A stretch of DNA of 35,006 bases from an uncultured Flavobacteriales bacterium (GCA_938074325.1 CALJFZ010000048.1:1-35006); one strand, 5' to 3'; counted from the first letter of the stretch, positions 22,701 to 30,721 are shown. Notes: generated by a model not told the origin, from the letters alone. Numbers and translations are program-made.

Positions 22701-22943
22701 AAGTTGGTGCTCATTACGCCCGGCGGCACACCGGACGTTTATGACCAGCCGCGCGGTGCGTTGGATCTGAGCGTGACAAAAACCTTGGGTGAACGCTTTA
22801 CCCTCAAGGTGCAAGGCCGCAACTTGCTCGACCCCGAGTACCGTCAGTCCTACGTGTTCAAAGGAGAGGAATACACCTTCCAGAGCTTCACCATGGGACG
22901 AACGATATCGTTCGGGTTGTCGTACAATTTTGCCGAGGAGTAA
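19773..22943 (+). CDS. TonB-dependent outer-membrane receptor
   Basis: A 1056-residue outer-membrane receptor. It has a signal peptide (1-20), a carboxypeptidase-regulatory-like beta domain (about 22-105, GTITGTVTDKANGDILLGA), and a plug domain (about 125-250). The plug carries the motifs KRVSGVYTIGNFVVVRGLSDRY, split here, LNGAEIPSLDPKRSS and PTNLVDNLVV. A 22-strand-type barrel ends in TISFGLSYNF, with a terminal aromatic residue near the end as is usual for BAM substrates. It imports an unknown ligand with energy from TonB-ExbBD. No SusD-like lipoprotein follows; instead the upstream T9SS protein is the likely surface partner. The start at 19773 is set by the signal peptide. Co-regulation with the Pho-box-like genes is inferred, with a terminator in between. 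Confidence 0.93.
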   Translation: MKAFFSALFVAMAMGVGFSQGTITGTVTDKANGDILLGATVMVEPGGTGVMSDFDGNFTITGLAPGTYTLTGRFIAYNSAEKVVTITGSETANVNFELESTVVAIDAEAVVEVRQNKASAVYMENVKKKETSMIDYVSSQEIKKNGDSDVSSAIKRVSGVYTIGNFVVVRGLSDRYVRTALNGAEIPSLDPKRSSVSMDIFPTNLVDNLVVVKTLNANLPSNYSGAYINVITKDFPDSFTLNYSTSTGFNTNATFNENFLQSEVGSTAMWGFDNGTLDIPGLVDGSDIQDPQYSNYYDALALAGFGDELAGLGVNSADDIGAGSGQTSIINIVNAIDEIDNLSQVNNEFMTAIREEQNQLLSSQTQAFGNTWEPVKGAPSLDLSQSLSFGDVVKVGGRSLGYNFGLQHKITNRMYQNGSTGRFLLTGIETEKNELDVQRQFSDTRGTQSVYTSALFNLGYNISPTSKLGFTYMPTISGINDARYQNGINPSDAVGLGQEQRQQRYLERSMNIFQLRGTHELSENVNHKITWSASFTRGKQTTPDLRLFINSYESLPGGLVYSDASGNDITEDALALIADGEDLNEYYPGYTVAETSSDELTYSIQDNLYPSPTRFYRTMDNTTLDLKFNFEKPIAEELGPENKLALGLSMVQRTRDYSENRFSFVSQGVDYMGDPTAYFSADNMRIIPGTSSGATNYVYLRDDTDIQNSYEASQTVLGGYAMVNIDPRENVKLNGGLRVEATDMLLESDKLLDEDLLPELEQNFRGTLNVLDVLPSLNMTVKLAEEDLKVTQYRFSASQSVARPLFREKAPFSVFDFEIQEQQTGNTDLNRTKVLNIDNRFEVFPGLRELVSLSLFYKHFTDPIEQVIISTAANTEITWKNVESAQLGGVEFELKKNLGSLRESLEAFNVAFNATYIQSATAIAEDELLEIRATDPDHLDTRPMYGQSPYIVNGILNYANDSLGLSVNAGFNVSGPKLVLITPGGTPDVYDQPRGALDLSVTKTLGERFTLKVQGRNLLDPEYRQSYVFKGEEYTFQSFTMGRTISFGLSYNFAEE

Positions 22944-22960
22944 TCCCCCTGGTGAGGCAC

Positions 22961-23269
22961 TCAGAGCTTGAGCTCGACCTCGATTTCCCAATTGGGGTCC
23001 TCTTTCTTCGCTTGGATGAGCTTGATGATGTTGACGGCGATGTCGTTGTACTCAGATGAGGTCAACACAAACGTCGCCTCCTGCACCAGCTTGCCATCGT
23101 CCAATGCCACTTCCACGGATGCGAGTGTTGCTGCCAGCTTCCCATTGTAAAACACCGAGGTGTTTTCATAGGTAAGCCCCTCTGTGCTGTAGCTGCTCAA
23201 CAACTTGGCTGGATCCGGCGCGCATCCGATCATCAAAAGGATTGCGCTTGCTGCGAAGAAATTTTTCAT
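22961..23269 (-). CDS. Small predicted lipoprotein
   Basis: A 102-residue protein with a short hydrophobic signal and a candidate lipobox MIGC (Cys16), so it is probably a lipoprotein. The mature part (APDPAKLLSSYSTEG onwards) has mixed beta-strand and charged segments and no motif I recognise. It is convergent with the TonB receptor gene (17 bases apart) and 84 bases downstream of the minus-strand M1 peptidase. The gene is credible because of its clear signal sequence and codon use like its neighbours, but its function is unknown. Confidence 0.7.
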   Translation of the reverse strand: MKNFFAASAILLMIGCAPDPAKLLSSYSTEGLTYENTSVFYNGKLAATLASVEVALDDGKLVQEATFVLTSSEYNDIAVNIIKLIQAKKEDPNWEIEVELKL

Positions 23270-23353
23270 ATTCCAAAGTAGTCCAAGTTGGGGGACTTCA
23301 GATGAAGCCTATGTAAAAATATCACCCGCACATTGGCGACAACCCCCGCCCCT

Positions 23354-26300
23354 TTACGGAGCAAAATTGTCCCCGCGCAGGAGTTGATACGGACTCAGTT
23401 GTTCCAAGTTGAAAACGACCGTCACCGCCGGCGAACCGGAGTTAGCCGGTGTGTACCACACATCCCCTGCCGGGATGTAGGTCACAAGCGGAATCTGCAA
23501 GCGGAAAGCCTTCGCATCCCATTCGAGCCCGGTCACTATCCCTTCTTGGCCCGAGCTGAACACCGCCCCGCCGTAGGCTGAGAATCCCGCGAATAGTGAC
23601 CGAGCCACCTTCACCGTCAACAGCGATTGCACGGGGTGATTGCTGTACATCGTGCCGCCTTGCAATGCGAGCCCGCCCTGCTCATGCGCAACAATGCGAC
23701 CAGGAAACGTGCCAAAATCACGGGAGAAAAGCAGGTGATCGCGCAGCAGATCATGCGTGCCGTTGATGCCCATGGTGCGCAGTGCATACACCCCTTGATC
23801 GCCATGGCTCGTCGCCGCGTAGCACCGCCATTTCCAATTGGCGCCGGAGCGATTGATTTCGTGTTGGCCTTCCCAAACACCCTCCCAAACACTGCCCTTG
23901 AAGGCATGCGATGGGAACAGCCCAGGAGTCGCGTACGAGGCAAAGAGGTACTGGTTGGTTTCATTGAAAGCCAGCCCCGCCCACGTGCCGCGCAACTGCA
24001 ACGACTGCTGGGTGCGCACGTTGGCGCGTTCGGCGGTGTAAGCAATTCGCAAGGCCTGACGGTACTCCGAATTGATCGGGGCAAACAGCGGATCGATGAC
24101 ATCCGGAGAATAGCTCCCACGCGTACGCATGTCGATGGCGCTCAATTCGAGCTGCGCACGGTTGCGGTCGGCCGGGTTGCGGTCAAATTTTCGAATGACC
24201 CGCAGCTCATGCCGGCCGTAGCGCGCATTGAAATAATCGGGCATGAAGGCATCGGAAAACGACCGTCCTGTTGCTTCGAGTCGCCACGCTCGGCGCTTCC
24301 ACGAAATCCGAGCCATCCCGTTTACTTTCTGACTCCCTAGCGCATACATCGGCATCACCATCCACTCAAAATCACGCAAGGGCAAGACCGTATTATGCAG
24401 AGCGGCTCCCATCATCCATCCATCTTGCTCATTCCATCCGCTTACAGGCAGCCAGCCAAGTTGGGTTTTGGTTCCATCGTCAAGCCGGGTGACGGCCCCA
24501 AGTTTCAGCGGCTCGATGGATGGGAAAAGCCCGCGAGATCGGCGCGTGTTATTGTGGGGGTTGTTGTCCAACATGACCCCTTCGTGGTCGATGCGGTACG
24601 CCCCGTGGTTCGGCACGCTCACCGTCCTTTTTTCGCCTGAATTGATCCCTTCAAACCAACCCAATGCCTCCCACTCCCCTTGTTCATTTTGGCCGTGCAA
24701 TGACCACGGGCCTTCCAGCCCGCCCCGGTTTCTTACCGTTACGTCCGTGGCATCACCGTCCGTGGCCGTGCGGCTGATCGCATAATCGGTCTGTTTCGTT
24801 GTGGGCACCAAGCCATCGAAAAACCAACTCAAATCTTCGCCAGTACTCGCTTCGAGGGATGTCCGGAGATCACTCGGCGCAGGGTGCTTGAACTTCCAGG
24901 CATCGAAATACGCCTGCATGCCGGCGTCAAACCGTTCTGTGCCGAGGCTGTTGCGCAGGTAGTCAAACGCTGCGGCGGTCTTTTTGTAGACGACCGTGCC
25001 GTAGTTGGTGGACGTGAAGTCGTTGGAATGGCATTGCATCGGCTGATCAATGGCCATGCGTGCACTGAGGAAATAGGCAAAAACATCCCGGCTTTCGTAG
25101 GATTTACCGACCAAATCAAAGCGCTCCATCAACGGCGTCGCGCGGTCCTGAAAGCCGGCCAGCCCCAGGTTGTCTCCGTACTTTTCTACGAAGTAACGGG
25201 TCTCATTGAACGAGTTGATGCCTTCGTCCATCCACGCGTTGGTGCGCTCGTTGCTTCCGAGGATGCCGTAGAACCAATTGTGCCCTACCTCGTGAACAAT
25301 CACTGTTTCCAAACCTAACGCACTCCCGCTGTTTCCAATGACGGTGACATTCGGGTATTCCATCCCGCCTCCGGCACTGATGGTGCCATCGACGGCGGTC
25401 ACGTGGTTGTACGGATATTCCCCGTTCCACTTCGAGTAGTAATACGTGCCGTCCTCGATGTATTCGAGCGAACGGCGCCACAAGTCGGCCGAAGCCGGCG
25501 TGAACATGGCCCATGACGTGACCTTGCGGCCCGAATTGGGCAAGGCCACCTCGCCTTTCAGCACCCACCACCGCTTATCGGCAAACCAAGCAAAATCATG
25601 CACGTTCGATTGCGTGTAGCGTAGGGTTTTCATTCGGCTTTCGGACGCGGGGAATTCCATGGCCTCGTCCGTATCGAACCGTTCTGCGTCAAACGCGCTC
25701 CCATCCACCCGACGGGCCGTGGCCAGCGCCAGCGAATCAAGGAAGACCAATTCACGGGCATTGTCCGCCTCGGCGGGGTCCATGTCGCCAGTGGAGCCCA
25801 CCACATAATTCGCCGGCAACGTGATGCTCACATCAAACGACCCGTATTCGGAATAAAACTCACCTTGGTTCAAATACGGCATCGGGTGCCATCCATCCCG
25901 ATCATAGACCGCCGGCTTGGGGTACCATTGCGTGAGCTGGTAAGATTCTCCGATGTGGCCCAACCTGCTGATTTTGCCGGAAGGCAGCTTCACCCGAAAA
26001 GGCGTTGAATACGTCAGGCTCATCCCGGGCGCCAAGGGCTGGGGCAATTCCATGCGGGCAATGTCGGTGTGCTCATCGTCGAACGACCAGGCCACTGACT
26101 GACCGTTGATCCGAAAGTCGAGCGAATCGATTCCTCCCAATTCCCGTTGCATCGCCCAGAACATGAATAAGTTCCCTTCCCGAAATTGCTGCTGAGCCAA
26201 CGCAGTATTGCCGTCTTTGTAGGCATTTGGCCACAAGTGAATCCACAGGACGTCCAACGCATCCGGACTGTTGTTGGTGTACGTTGTGGTGATGTCTCCG

Positions 26301-26446
26301 TGCAATTCATGCTGCACATCATCCAACGTCACTTGGATGCGGTGATCGACCGATTGTTGAAAGTACGGACGTTCCGGCGCATCGTTTTGAGCCACCAAAG
26401 CGCAAGGCAGCGCCATCAAAATCCAAGCGAAAAGATTATTCTTCAT
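23354..26446 (-). CDS. M1-family metallopeptidase with long C-terminal beta-rich region
   Basis: A 1030-residue exported zinc aminopeptidase-like protein with a signal peptide ending at LVAQ (residue 20). M1 hallmarks are GGGMEYPN (359-366) and HEVGHN (385-390), with the third zinc ligand E408, giving the HExxH-18-E spacing. The peptidase part ends near residue 560. The remaining 450 residues, with alternating aromatic and polar strands such as WMVMPMYALGSQK, look like a beta-barrel domain, suggesting a peptidase tethered to an outer-membrane barrel. No T9SS sorting signal is seen. The gene overlaps the PspC gene stop by 11 bases, so it belongs to the PadR-PspC operon. Confidence 0.88.
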   Translation of the reverse strand: MKNNLFAWILMALPCALVAQNDAPERPYFQQSVDHRIQVTLDDVQHELHGDITTTYTNNSPDALDVLWIHLWPNAYKDGNTALAQQQFREGNLFMFWAMQRELGGIDSLDFRINGQSVAWSFDDEHTDIARMELPQPLAPGMSLTYSTPFRVKLPSGKISRLGHIGESYQLTQWYPKPAVYDRDGWHPMPYLNQGEFYSEYGSFDVSITLPANYVVGSTGDMDPAEADNARELVFLDSLALATARRVDGSAFDAERFDTDEAMEFPASESRMKTLRYTQSNVHDFAWFADKRWWVLKGEVALPNSGRKVTSWAMFTPASADLWRRSLEYIEDGTYYYSKWNGEYPYNHVTAVDGTISAGGGMEYPNVTVIGNSGSALGLETVIVHEVGHNWFYGILGSNERTNAWMDEGINSFNETRYFVEKYGDNLGLAGFQDRATPLMERFDLVGKSYESRDVFAYFLSARMAIDQPMQCHSNDFTSTNYGTVVYKKTAAAFDYLRNSLGTERFDAGMQAYFDAWKFKHPAPSDLRTSLEASTGEDLSWFFDGLVPTTKQTDYAISRTATDGDATDVTVRNRGGLEGPWSLHGQNEQGEWEALGWFEGINSGEKRTVSVPNHGAYRIDHEGVMLDNNPHNNTRRSRGLFPSIEPLKLGAVTRLDDGTKTQLGWLPVSGWNEQDGWMMGAALHNTVLPLRDFEWMVMPMYALGSQKVNGMARISWKRRAWRLEATGRSFSDAFMPDYFNARYGRHELRVIRKFDRNPADRNRAQLELSAIDMRTRGSYSPDVIDPLFAPINSEYRQALRIAYTAERANVRTQQSLQLRGTWAGLAFNETNQYLFASYATPGLFPSHAFKGSVWEGVWEGQHEINRSGANWKWRCYAATSHGDQGVYALRTMGINGTHDLLRDHLLFSRDFGTFPGRIVAHEQGGLALQGGTMYSNHPVQSLLTVKVARSLFAGFSAYGGAVFSSGQEGIVTGLEWDAKAFRLQIPLVTYIPAGDVWYTPANSGSPAVTVVFNLEQLSPYQLLRGDNFAP

Positions 26447-28022
26447 CTATCTCCAAGTTTAAATCCGCATCCACATCCAACGTGGCTCGCAGCGTATCAC
26501 CGAAAGCGGCAATGGTCAAATCTACGGCTTCACCAGCGGCATCTTCCCGTTCCGAGACCCTTACCTCGTGCAGCAATTGTTCAAGGGAAGCATCTTGCTC
26601 AAAGGCAACCGAATTGGGTACCATGACGGTCACTTCAACGAACTGACCTCGGTACAAATCAGCCGCTGGAAAGGTGATATCCGAGGGCAACGTGATGGTG
26701 CCGTCGGGGGCAATTTCAGGCGTGTACCGAATGCGGTCAGCCCGTTGGAACGAAAGCGGCTTATGGATGCCACGCGCTCGTTTTTCTACCCACATTTCGA
26801 CCTCTTCTCCCTCTGTCCGTAGGACTTCGACCGAAACCAATGGCACGGACACCTGGTCCGCACTGAACACCCAAAAACTCGCCGTTGCAGCATCCGATTG
26901 GCGGTAAGGTGCTGCACGCAACTCAACGCGCTCGATGCCTTCAGGCAGCGCTATGGCCTCCTTCATTTTGGTTTCTTCCCGAAACTCCAAAGCCGTCTTC
27001 CCCGCGATGATGCCTCCACCGATCAATCCGCAAACGGTGATGACGCTGGCGGTAACAAATCCCGCTCGGGTGCCGGTGGCATTCATTGGCGACTTAAAAA
27101 TCAACCGGAGCAACAGCCAGGCAAACAGCACCAGCGGAAGCGCACAAAATGCCAGTCCGGTCAACCACAGGTGGCCCGCCGAAATTCCACGGGGCAGGAC
27201 CATTTCCATCCAACGGGTTACCGTATCGGGCGCAGGCCCCACGTTGATTCCGTCAATCACCACGTCGCCCCAGCCCGTCAACAAAGCGAATACGCCAAAG
27301 GCCAAGGAAAACAGGCTCACCACTAAGCTCAACAAAATCACCCAACCCAGCCCCCGAAAGAACCAACTGACCACCTTCCCCAATGCCAGGAAGAATTCCC
27401 GCACGAAGGTTGTCAACCGATGGCCGGGACGTTGTTGGCGCAAGTGCCCCTCCACGCGTTCGTATTCCGACTGAACCCGGCTTTTGATATTCTCAAACGT
27501 TGCCCGTTCACCTCGCATGGCCATGCGATCGGCAACGGATTCCGCTCGAGGCGTAATGGCCCAGAACACCAAATAAATCGGCAACCCAATTCCAGTAAAC
27601 AGGATGATGATCAAAGCGATGACGCGCGTCCACACTGGGTCGGCATCGAAATAATGGGCAAAGCCCGTCGCGACGCCGCCGACATGGCCATTCTCGGGAT
27701 CTCGGAACAACCTTCTATTTCCAGACGTTTTGACGCGCGGTTCTGCCGGTGCCTCCTCGTCCTCGACAAAATCTGCGGGGCTTCCAATTTGCTCGCAGGC
27801 AGCTGTTACATCATGAGCCGCAACGACCTGGCGTCCTTCGCCAAGTGCATCCCGGAGCAACTCGGCCATGCGGGCTTCCACCTCTTGGATGATTTCATCT
27901 TTTCCTTCGGTGTGTGCGAGAGCAGCAGATATGGAATCGAGGTATGTTTGGAGTTGTGCGTGGGCGCGCTCTTCAACGTGGAAGAGCAAGCCAGCCAACT
28001 CAATGTTTAGGGTTTTATTCAT
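26436..28022 (-). CDS. PspC-domain membrane protein
   Basis: A 528-residue inner-membrane protein. A helical N-terminal region (1-85) has an anti-sigma-like or coiled-coil look. The PspC domain (about 103-160) is recognisable from RRLFRDPENGHVGGVATG and the DPVWTRVIALIIILFTG helix. Further membrane segments lie near residues 215-250, 280-310 and 320-340, followed by a soluble beta-rich domain to the C-terminus. PspC-like proteins sense or respond to envelope stress. The gene overlaps PadR by ATGA and the M1 peptidase by 11 bases. This PadR-PspC pair is common in Bacteroidota. Confidence 0.9.
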   Translation of the reverse strand: MNKTLNIELAGLLFHVEERAHAQLQTYLDSISAALAHTEGKDEIIQEVEARMAELLRDALGEGRQVVAAHDVTAACEQIGSPADFVEDEEAPAEPRVKTSGNRRLFRDPENGHVGGVATGFAHYFDADPVWTRVIALIIILFTGIGLPIYLVFWAITPRAESVADRMAMRGERATFENIKSRVQSEYERVEGHLRQQRPGHRLTTFVREFFLALGKVVSWFFRGLGWVILLSLVVSLFSLAFGVFALLTGWGDVVIDGINVGPAPDTVTRWMEMVLPRGISAGHLWLTGLAFCALPLVLFAWLLLRLIFKSPMNATGTRAGFVTASVITVCGLIGGGIIAGKTALEFREETKMKEAIALPEGIERVELRAAPYRQSDAATASFWVFSADQVSVPLVSVEVLRTEGEEVEMWVEKRARGIHKPLSFQRADRIRYTPEIAPDGTITLPSDITFPAADLYRGQFVEVTVMVPNSVAFEQDASLEQLLHEVRVSEREDAAGEAVDLTIAAFGDTLRATLDVDADLNLEIDEE

Positions 28023-28363
28023 GATTTCTTTGATTCAGCGTTGATGGAATTCACGGAATGCACGAAGGCCTCCCACGTCGATTCGAGTTCAGCCAGCATG
28101 GAATGACCGGCCGAGGTGATGCGGTAATACTTCCGAGGCGGACCCGAACTGGACTCCTCCCATCGGTAATCCAATGCACCGGCGTTTTTCATCCGGGTCA
28201 GCAAGGGGTAGATGGTTCCTTCCACCACCAGCAAGTCCACTTCTTGCAAGGCATCAATGATGTCGGAGGTATAGGCCTCGCCCCCACTCAGAATCCGGAG
28301 AATGCACAGGTCCAGCACCCCTTTCCGCATTTGTGCCGCAGATTTCGCCACTTCTTTTGTCAT
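28019..28363 (-). CDS. PadR-family transcriptional regulator
   Basis: A 114-residue winged-helix repressor. Seen: the MRKGVLDLCILRIL start, SDIIDALQEVDLLVVEGTIYPLLTRM recognition region in three short blocks, and PRKYYRITSAGHSMLAEL, the beta-wing typical of PadR. It probably represses its own operon with PspC and the M1 peptidase, through the palindrome at 28388-28410. The effector is unknown. The ATG at 28363 lies right after a TAGCTTTG promoter box, so the mRNA is almost leaderless. Confidence 0.93.
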   Translation of the reverse strand: MTKEVAKSAAQMRKGVLDLCILRILSGGEAYTSDIIDALQEVDLLVVEGTIYPLLTRMKNAGALDYRWEESSSGPPRKYYRITSAGHSMLAELESTWEAFVHSVNSINAESKKS

Positions 28364-28366
28364 GGT

Positions 28367-28399
28367 GCAAAGCTATGTGCAATTCTAGGTACTATGCAA
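28367..28399 (-). promoter_or_regulatory. Promoter of the PadR-PspC-M1 operon
   Basis: On the minus strand TTG (28399-28397), a 21-base spacer and TAGCTTTGC (28375-28367) form a consensus Bacteroidota promoter. The start codon follows 3 bases later. The -33 TTG is inside the palindromic operator, so bound PadR would block the polymerase. Confidence 0.65.
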
Positions 28400-28410
28400 A
28401 ACAAAGTACC
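28388..28410. promoter_or_regulatory. Probable PadR operator palindrome
   Basis: GGTACTATG (28388-28396) and CAAAGTACC (28402-28410) are inverted 9-base arms with one mismatch around a five-base spacer. The site covers the -33 box and lies 25 bases upstream of the padR start codon, as expected for autoregulation. Confidence 0.6.
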
Positions 28411-28472
28411 AATTTTAACAAATTACCGAGCTAGCTGGAGACACCCTCTCGCAGCGCTAACCACCGGAAATG

Positions 28473-28820
28473 CTAGGCTTTTTTGACGAATTCAGATTTC
28501 AACCCCATGGCCCCGAAGCCGTCGATCTTGCATGCGATGTTGTGATCGCCCTCCACCAATCGGATGTTTTTGACCTTGGTCCCTGCTTTAACGGGTTTAG
28601 GCGCTCCCTTCACGGGCAGGTCCTTTATGACCACCACGCTGTCCCCGTCCTTCAAGACGTTGCCGTTGACATCGCGGACGAGGTCGTCTTCTGTCGATTC
28701 GTCTGTGGCGTTCACTTCGTCTTGATCCCAAGCGTGTCCGCATTCTGGACAATTCATGCGGGTCCCATCGAAGTACCCAAACGGCGACGAGCAATGCGGA
28801 CATGGGATGGATTCTGCCAT
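28473..28820 (-). CDS. yjdM: YjdM (PhnA-type) zinc-ribbon protein
   Basis: A 115-residue protein with an N-terminal zinc ribbon (CPHC at 7-10, CPECG at 25-29) and a C-terminal SH3-like beta domain with [19 protein letters not shown]. It matches E. coli YjdM (formerly PhnA) in length and order. Despite the old name it is not a C-P lyase component; its function is not established. It stands alone, divergent from tatA. TAACTTG (28832-28826) on the minus strand is a possible -7 element, 6 bases before the start. Confidence 0.9.
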   Translation of the reverse strand: MAESIPCPHCSSPFGYFDGTRMNCPECGHAWDQDEVNATDESTEDDLVRDVNGNVLKDGDSVVVIKDLPVKGAPKPVKAGTKVKNIRLVEGDHNIACKIDGFGAMGLKSEFVKKA

Positions 28821-28867
28821 GGGTACAAGTTAGGCCAATGCACCGCTGCCTCGGTCTTGGATTGCCG

Positions 28868-28875
28868 TAACTTCG
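28868..28875 (+). promoter_or_regulatory. Putative -7 element of tatA
   Basis: TAACTTCG ends 4 bases before the ATG at 28880; it has one change from TAnnTTTG. No TTG is at the usual distance. A near-leaderless transcript is suggested. Confidence 0.35.
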
Positions 28876-28879
28876 CGCC

Positions 28880-29158
28880 ATGGGCATGACGGAAATCGTA
28901 TTCATCTTCCTCATCTACCTCTTGCTTTTCGGGGCGAAGGGCATCCCTTCGTTTGCACGCACCATGGGCAAAGCGGTGCGCGAATTCCGTAGCGCTACCG
29001 ACCAGATTCAACGCGAAATTTTGTCCACCTCGGATGACATCCGAAAGGACATCAACGAGGTGCGCAATTCAGTGGACCCCATGAATTCGGTTCCCAAAAA
29101 GCCCACGTCAGCGCCGAAGCCGGACCAACCCCAAGACGAAGCGTCCAAAGCAACCTGA
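28880..29158 (+). CDS. tatA: Twin-arginine translocase subunit TatA/TatE family
   Basis: A 92-residue protein with one N-terminal membrane helix (about 4-17), the conserved FG hinge (FGAKGIPSFARTMGKAVREFR), and a basic amphipathic helix, followed by a polar tail rich in Lys, Pro and Asp. It is a pore-forming subunit for export of folded proteins. No tatC is in the window. The stop overlaps the antiporter start by one base (TGATG). A second Met at residue 3 could be the start. Confidence 0.88.
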   Translation: MGMTEIVFIFLIYLLLFGAKGIPSFARTMGKAVREFRSATDQIQREILSTSDDIRKDINEVRNSVDPMNSVPKKPTSAPKPDQPQDEASKAT

Positions 29159-30126
29159 TGGAATTTTTGACCTTGATTGCCGGCTTGGTCGTCCTCGTTT
29201 TGAGCGGCGATTACTTGGTCAAATTCGCTTCCGGATTGGCCATCAAAATGCGCATTCCACCGGTCATCGTTGGCCTGACCATCGTGTCCATCGGTACTTC
29301 GGCTCCAGAGATTATGGCATCGGCAAGGGCTGCGCTTGAAGGCAACCCGGGCATCACCGTTGGCAATGTGATCGGATCGAACATCGCCAACCTTGCCCTC
29401 ATCCTTGGGGTGACGGCCTTGATTCATCCTGTGCGGGTCGATCGTTCGCTGATGCGGAGTGATTTCCCCATGCTCTTGCTGGCATCGCTGGCAATTTGGT
29501 GGTTTGCCCGCAACGTAGAGATCGCGCAATGGGAAGGCCTCGCCTTGGTTGCAGGAGCGGTTGTCCTCCTGTCCATGCTCTACTTCCGCAGCCGCCGCGC
29601 TCGCCAGACTGAATCTCCAAGCGTGGACACGCCCGAAGAATTGGAAGACGCTGCCCGGCCCTTGCCCATATTGCTGGGAGGAATTGCGTTGGCCAGTGCA
29701 GGCCTTTTTTACGGCTCTGCGTGGTTTGTCGACGGTGCTCGCTGCATCGCCATCAACAACGGGGTGAGCGACCACATCATCGGCTTGACCGTGGTCGCGT
29801 TTGGCACGAGTGTACCGGAGCTCGTCGCATCGGGAATAGCGGCCTGGAAACGCGAATCGGACCTCGCCTTGGGCAACCTGATCGGCTCCAACATTTTCAA
29901 CATCTTCCTCGCAGCCGGCATCAGTGCGAGCATCATCCCCCTGCCGGTCGACGCTCAAGCACTGGAATTTGATTTCTGGTGGATGACAGGGGTGGCGGCA
30001 TTGGTTGGGCTCATGATGCTGCACAAAGGCCTCATACACCGGTGGAAGGGCGCCGTTTTGCTGCTGATCTACCTCGCTTACGTGGGATACATCGGCGGAG
30101 CCGTGGCGGCCGTTTCTGCGATTTAA
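29158..30126 (+). CDS. Calcium/sodium antiporter, CaCA family (YrbG-like)
   Basis: A 322-residue inner-membrane antiporter with about ten segments and the two alpha repeats of the CaCA superfamily. The first repeat is IGTSAPEIMAS followed by VGNVIGSNIANLALILG; the second is FGTSVPELVAS followed by LGNLIGSNIFNIFLAAG. The paired Glu residues and the GSN motifs bind the ions. It exchanges Ca2+ for Na+ (or H+). Translationally coupled to tatA by a one-base overlap and followed 9 bases later by alkB; no functional link among the three is evident. Confidence 0.93.
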   Translation: MEFLTLIAGLVVLVLSGDYLVKFASGLAIKMRIPPVIVGLTIVSIGTSAPEIMASARAALEGNPGITVGNVIGSNIANLALILGVTALIHPVRVDRSLMRSDFPMLLLASLAIWWFARNVEIAQWEGLALVAGAVVLLSMLYFRSRRARQTESPSVDTPEELEDAARPLPILLGGIALASAGLFYGSAWFVDGARCIAINNGVSDHIIGLTVVAFGTSVPELVASGIAAWKRESDLALGNLIGSNIFNIFLAAGISASIIPLPVDAQALEFDFWWMTGVAALVGLMMLHKGLIHRWKGAVLLLIYLAYVGYIGGAVAAVSAI

Positions 30127-30135
30127 GCACGGGCC

Positions 30136-30702
30136 ATGGAAAGGGAGGACATCATTCGCTATGGCGCATCGGCCTGTTGGATTGCACGGGGGGCCTTCGC
30201 TTCGACCGAGTTTGATGCGTGGATGGATGCCATTCCCTGGAAGCAAAACACCCTGAAGATGTACGGCAAGGAACACCTGGAGCCGAGGCTTACTGCTTGG
30301 ATGGGCCCTGCCTACCGCTACGCCAGCATTGCGTGGCCCGAGCGCGCATTGACTTCAGAGGTCAGCGACCTGCTGGAAGAGATCAATGCACAAGTCGCTC
30401 CGGCACGCCCGTTGAATGCATGCCTGTTCAACCTCTACCGCAACGGCAAGGACTCCATGGGTTGGCACCGCGACAACGAGCCCGAAATTGACCCCGCGTG
30501 CATTGCGAGCGTATCGTTCGGGGCGGCACGCGATTTTGTGATTCGCCACCGGGAGACGAAAGAGAAATGGCCCGTGCACTTGCAGCACGGGGACCTGTTG
30601 GTGATGGAAAACCTCCAACACGATTTTGACCACGCCCTGCCCAAACGTCTGCGGGTCGAAGAGCCGCGTATTAACTGCACATTCCGGACCATCCGCAGCT
30701 GA
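30136..30702 (+). CDS. alkB: AlkB-like Fe(II)/2-oxoglutarate dioxygenase
   Basis: A 188-residue DNA-repair dioxygenase that removes methyl groups from alkylated bases. The iron ligands are H111 and D113 (WHRDNEPE) and H166 (HDFDHALPK). The 2-oxoglutarate site is R178-I-N180-C-T-F-R184, the RxNxTxR motif. The NACLFNLYRNG strand upstream is typical of bacterial AlkB and ALKBH2/3 proteins. It is 9 bases after the antiporter gene and likely in the same operon. Confidence 0.92.
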   Translation: MEREDIIRYGASACWIARGAFASTEFDAWMDAIPWKQNTLKMYGKEHLEPRLTAWMGPAYRYASIAWPERALTSEVSDLLEEINAQVAPARPLNACLFNLYRNGKDSMGWHRDNEPEIDPACIASVSFGAARDFVIRHRETKEKWPVHLQHGDLLVMENLQHDFDHALPKRLRVEEPRINCTFRTIRS

Positions 30703-30705
30703 TGC

Positions 30706-30717
30706 ATTCAATTGAAT
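30706..30717. promoter_or_regulatory. 12-bp perfect palindrome before panB
   Basis: ATTCAATTGAAT is a perfect palindrome 4 bases after the alkB stop and directly upstream of the panB -7 element. It may be a regulator site or chance; AT-rich palindromes of this size are not rare. Confidence 0.25.
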
Positions 30718-30721
30718 TGGA

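Noticed and set aside
22966-22980. Palindrome GAGCTTGAGCTC as a terminator between the TonB receptor and lipoprotein genes
   Set aside because: It lies inside the lipoprotein coding end, has a tiny loop and no T tract on either strand.
28473-28820. Phosphonate use gene phnA
   Set aside because: The old name phnA for this family is misleading; it is the YjdM zinc-ribbon family and no C-P lyase genes are nearby.
29008-30276. Open frame of 422 residues on the minus strand
   Set aside because: It runs opposite tatA, the antiporter and alkB, has low-complexity His/Gln/Asp-rich composition, and no recognisable motif.
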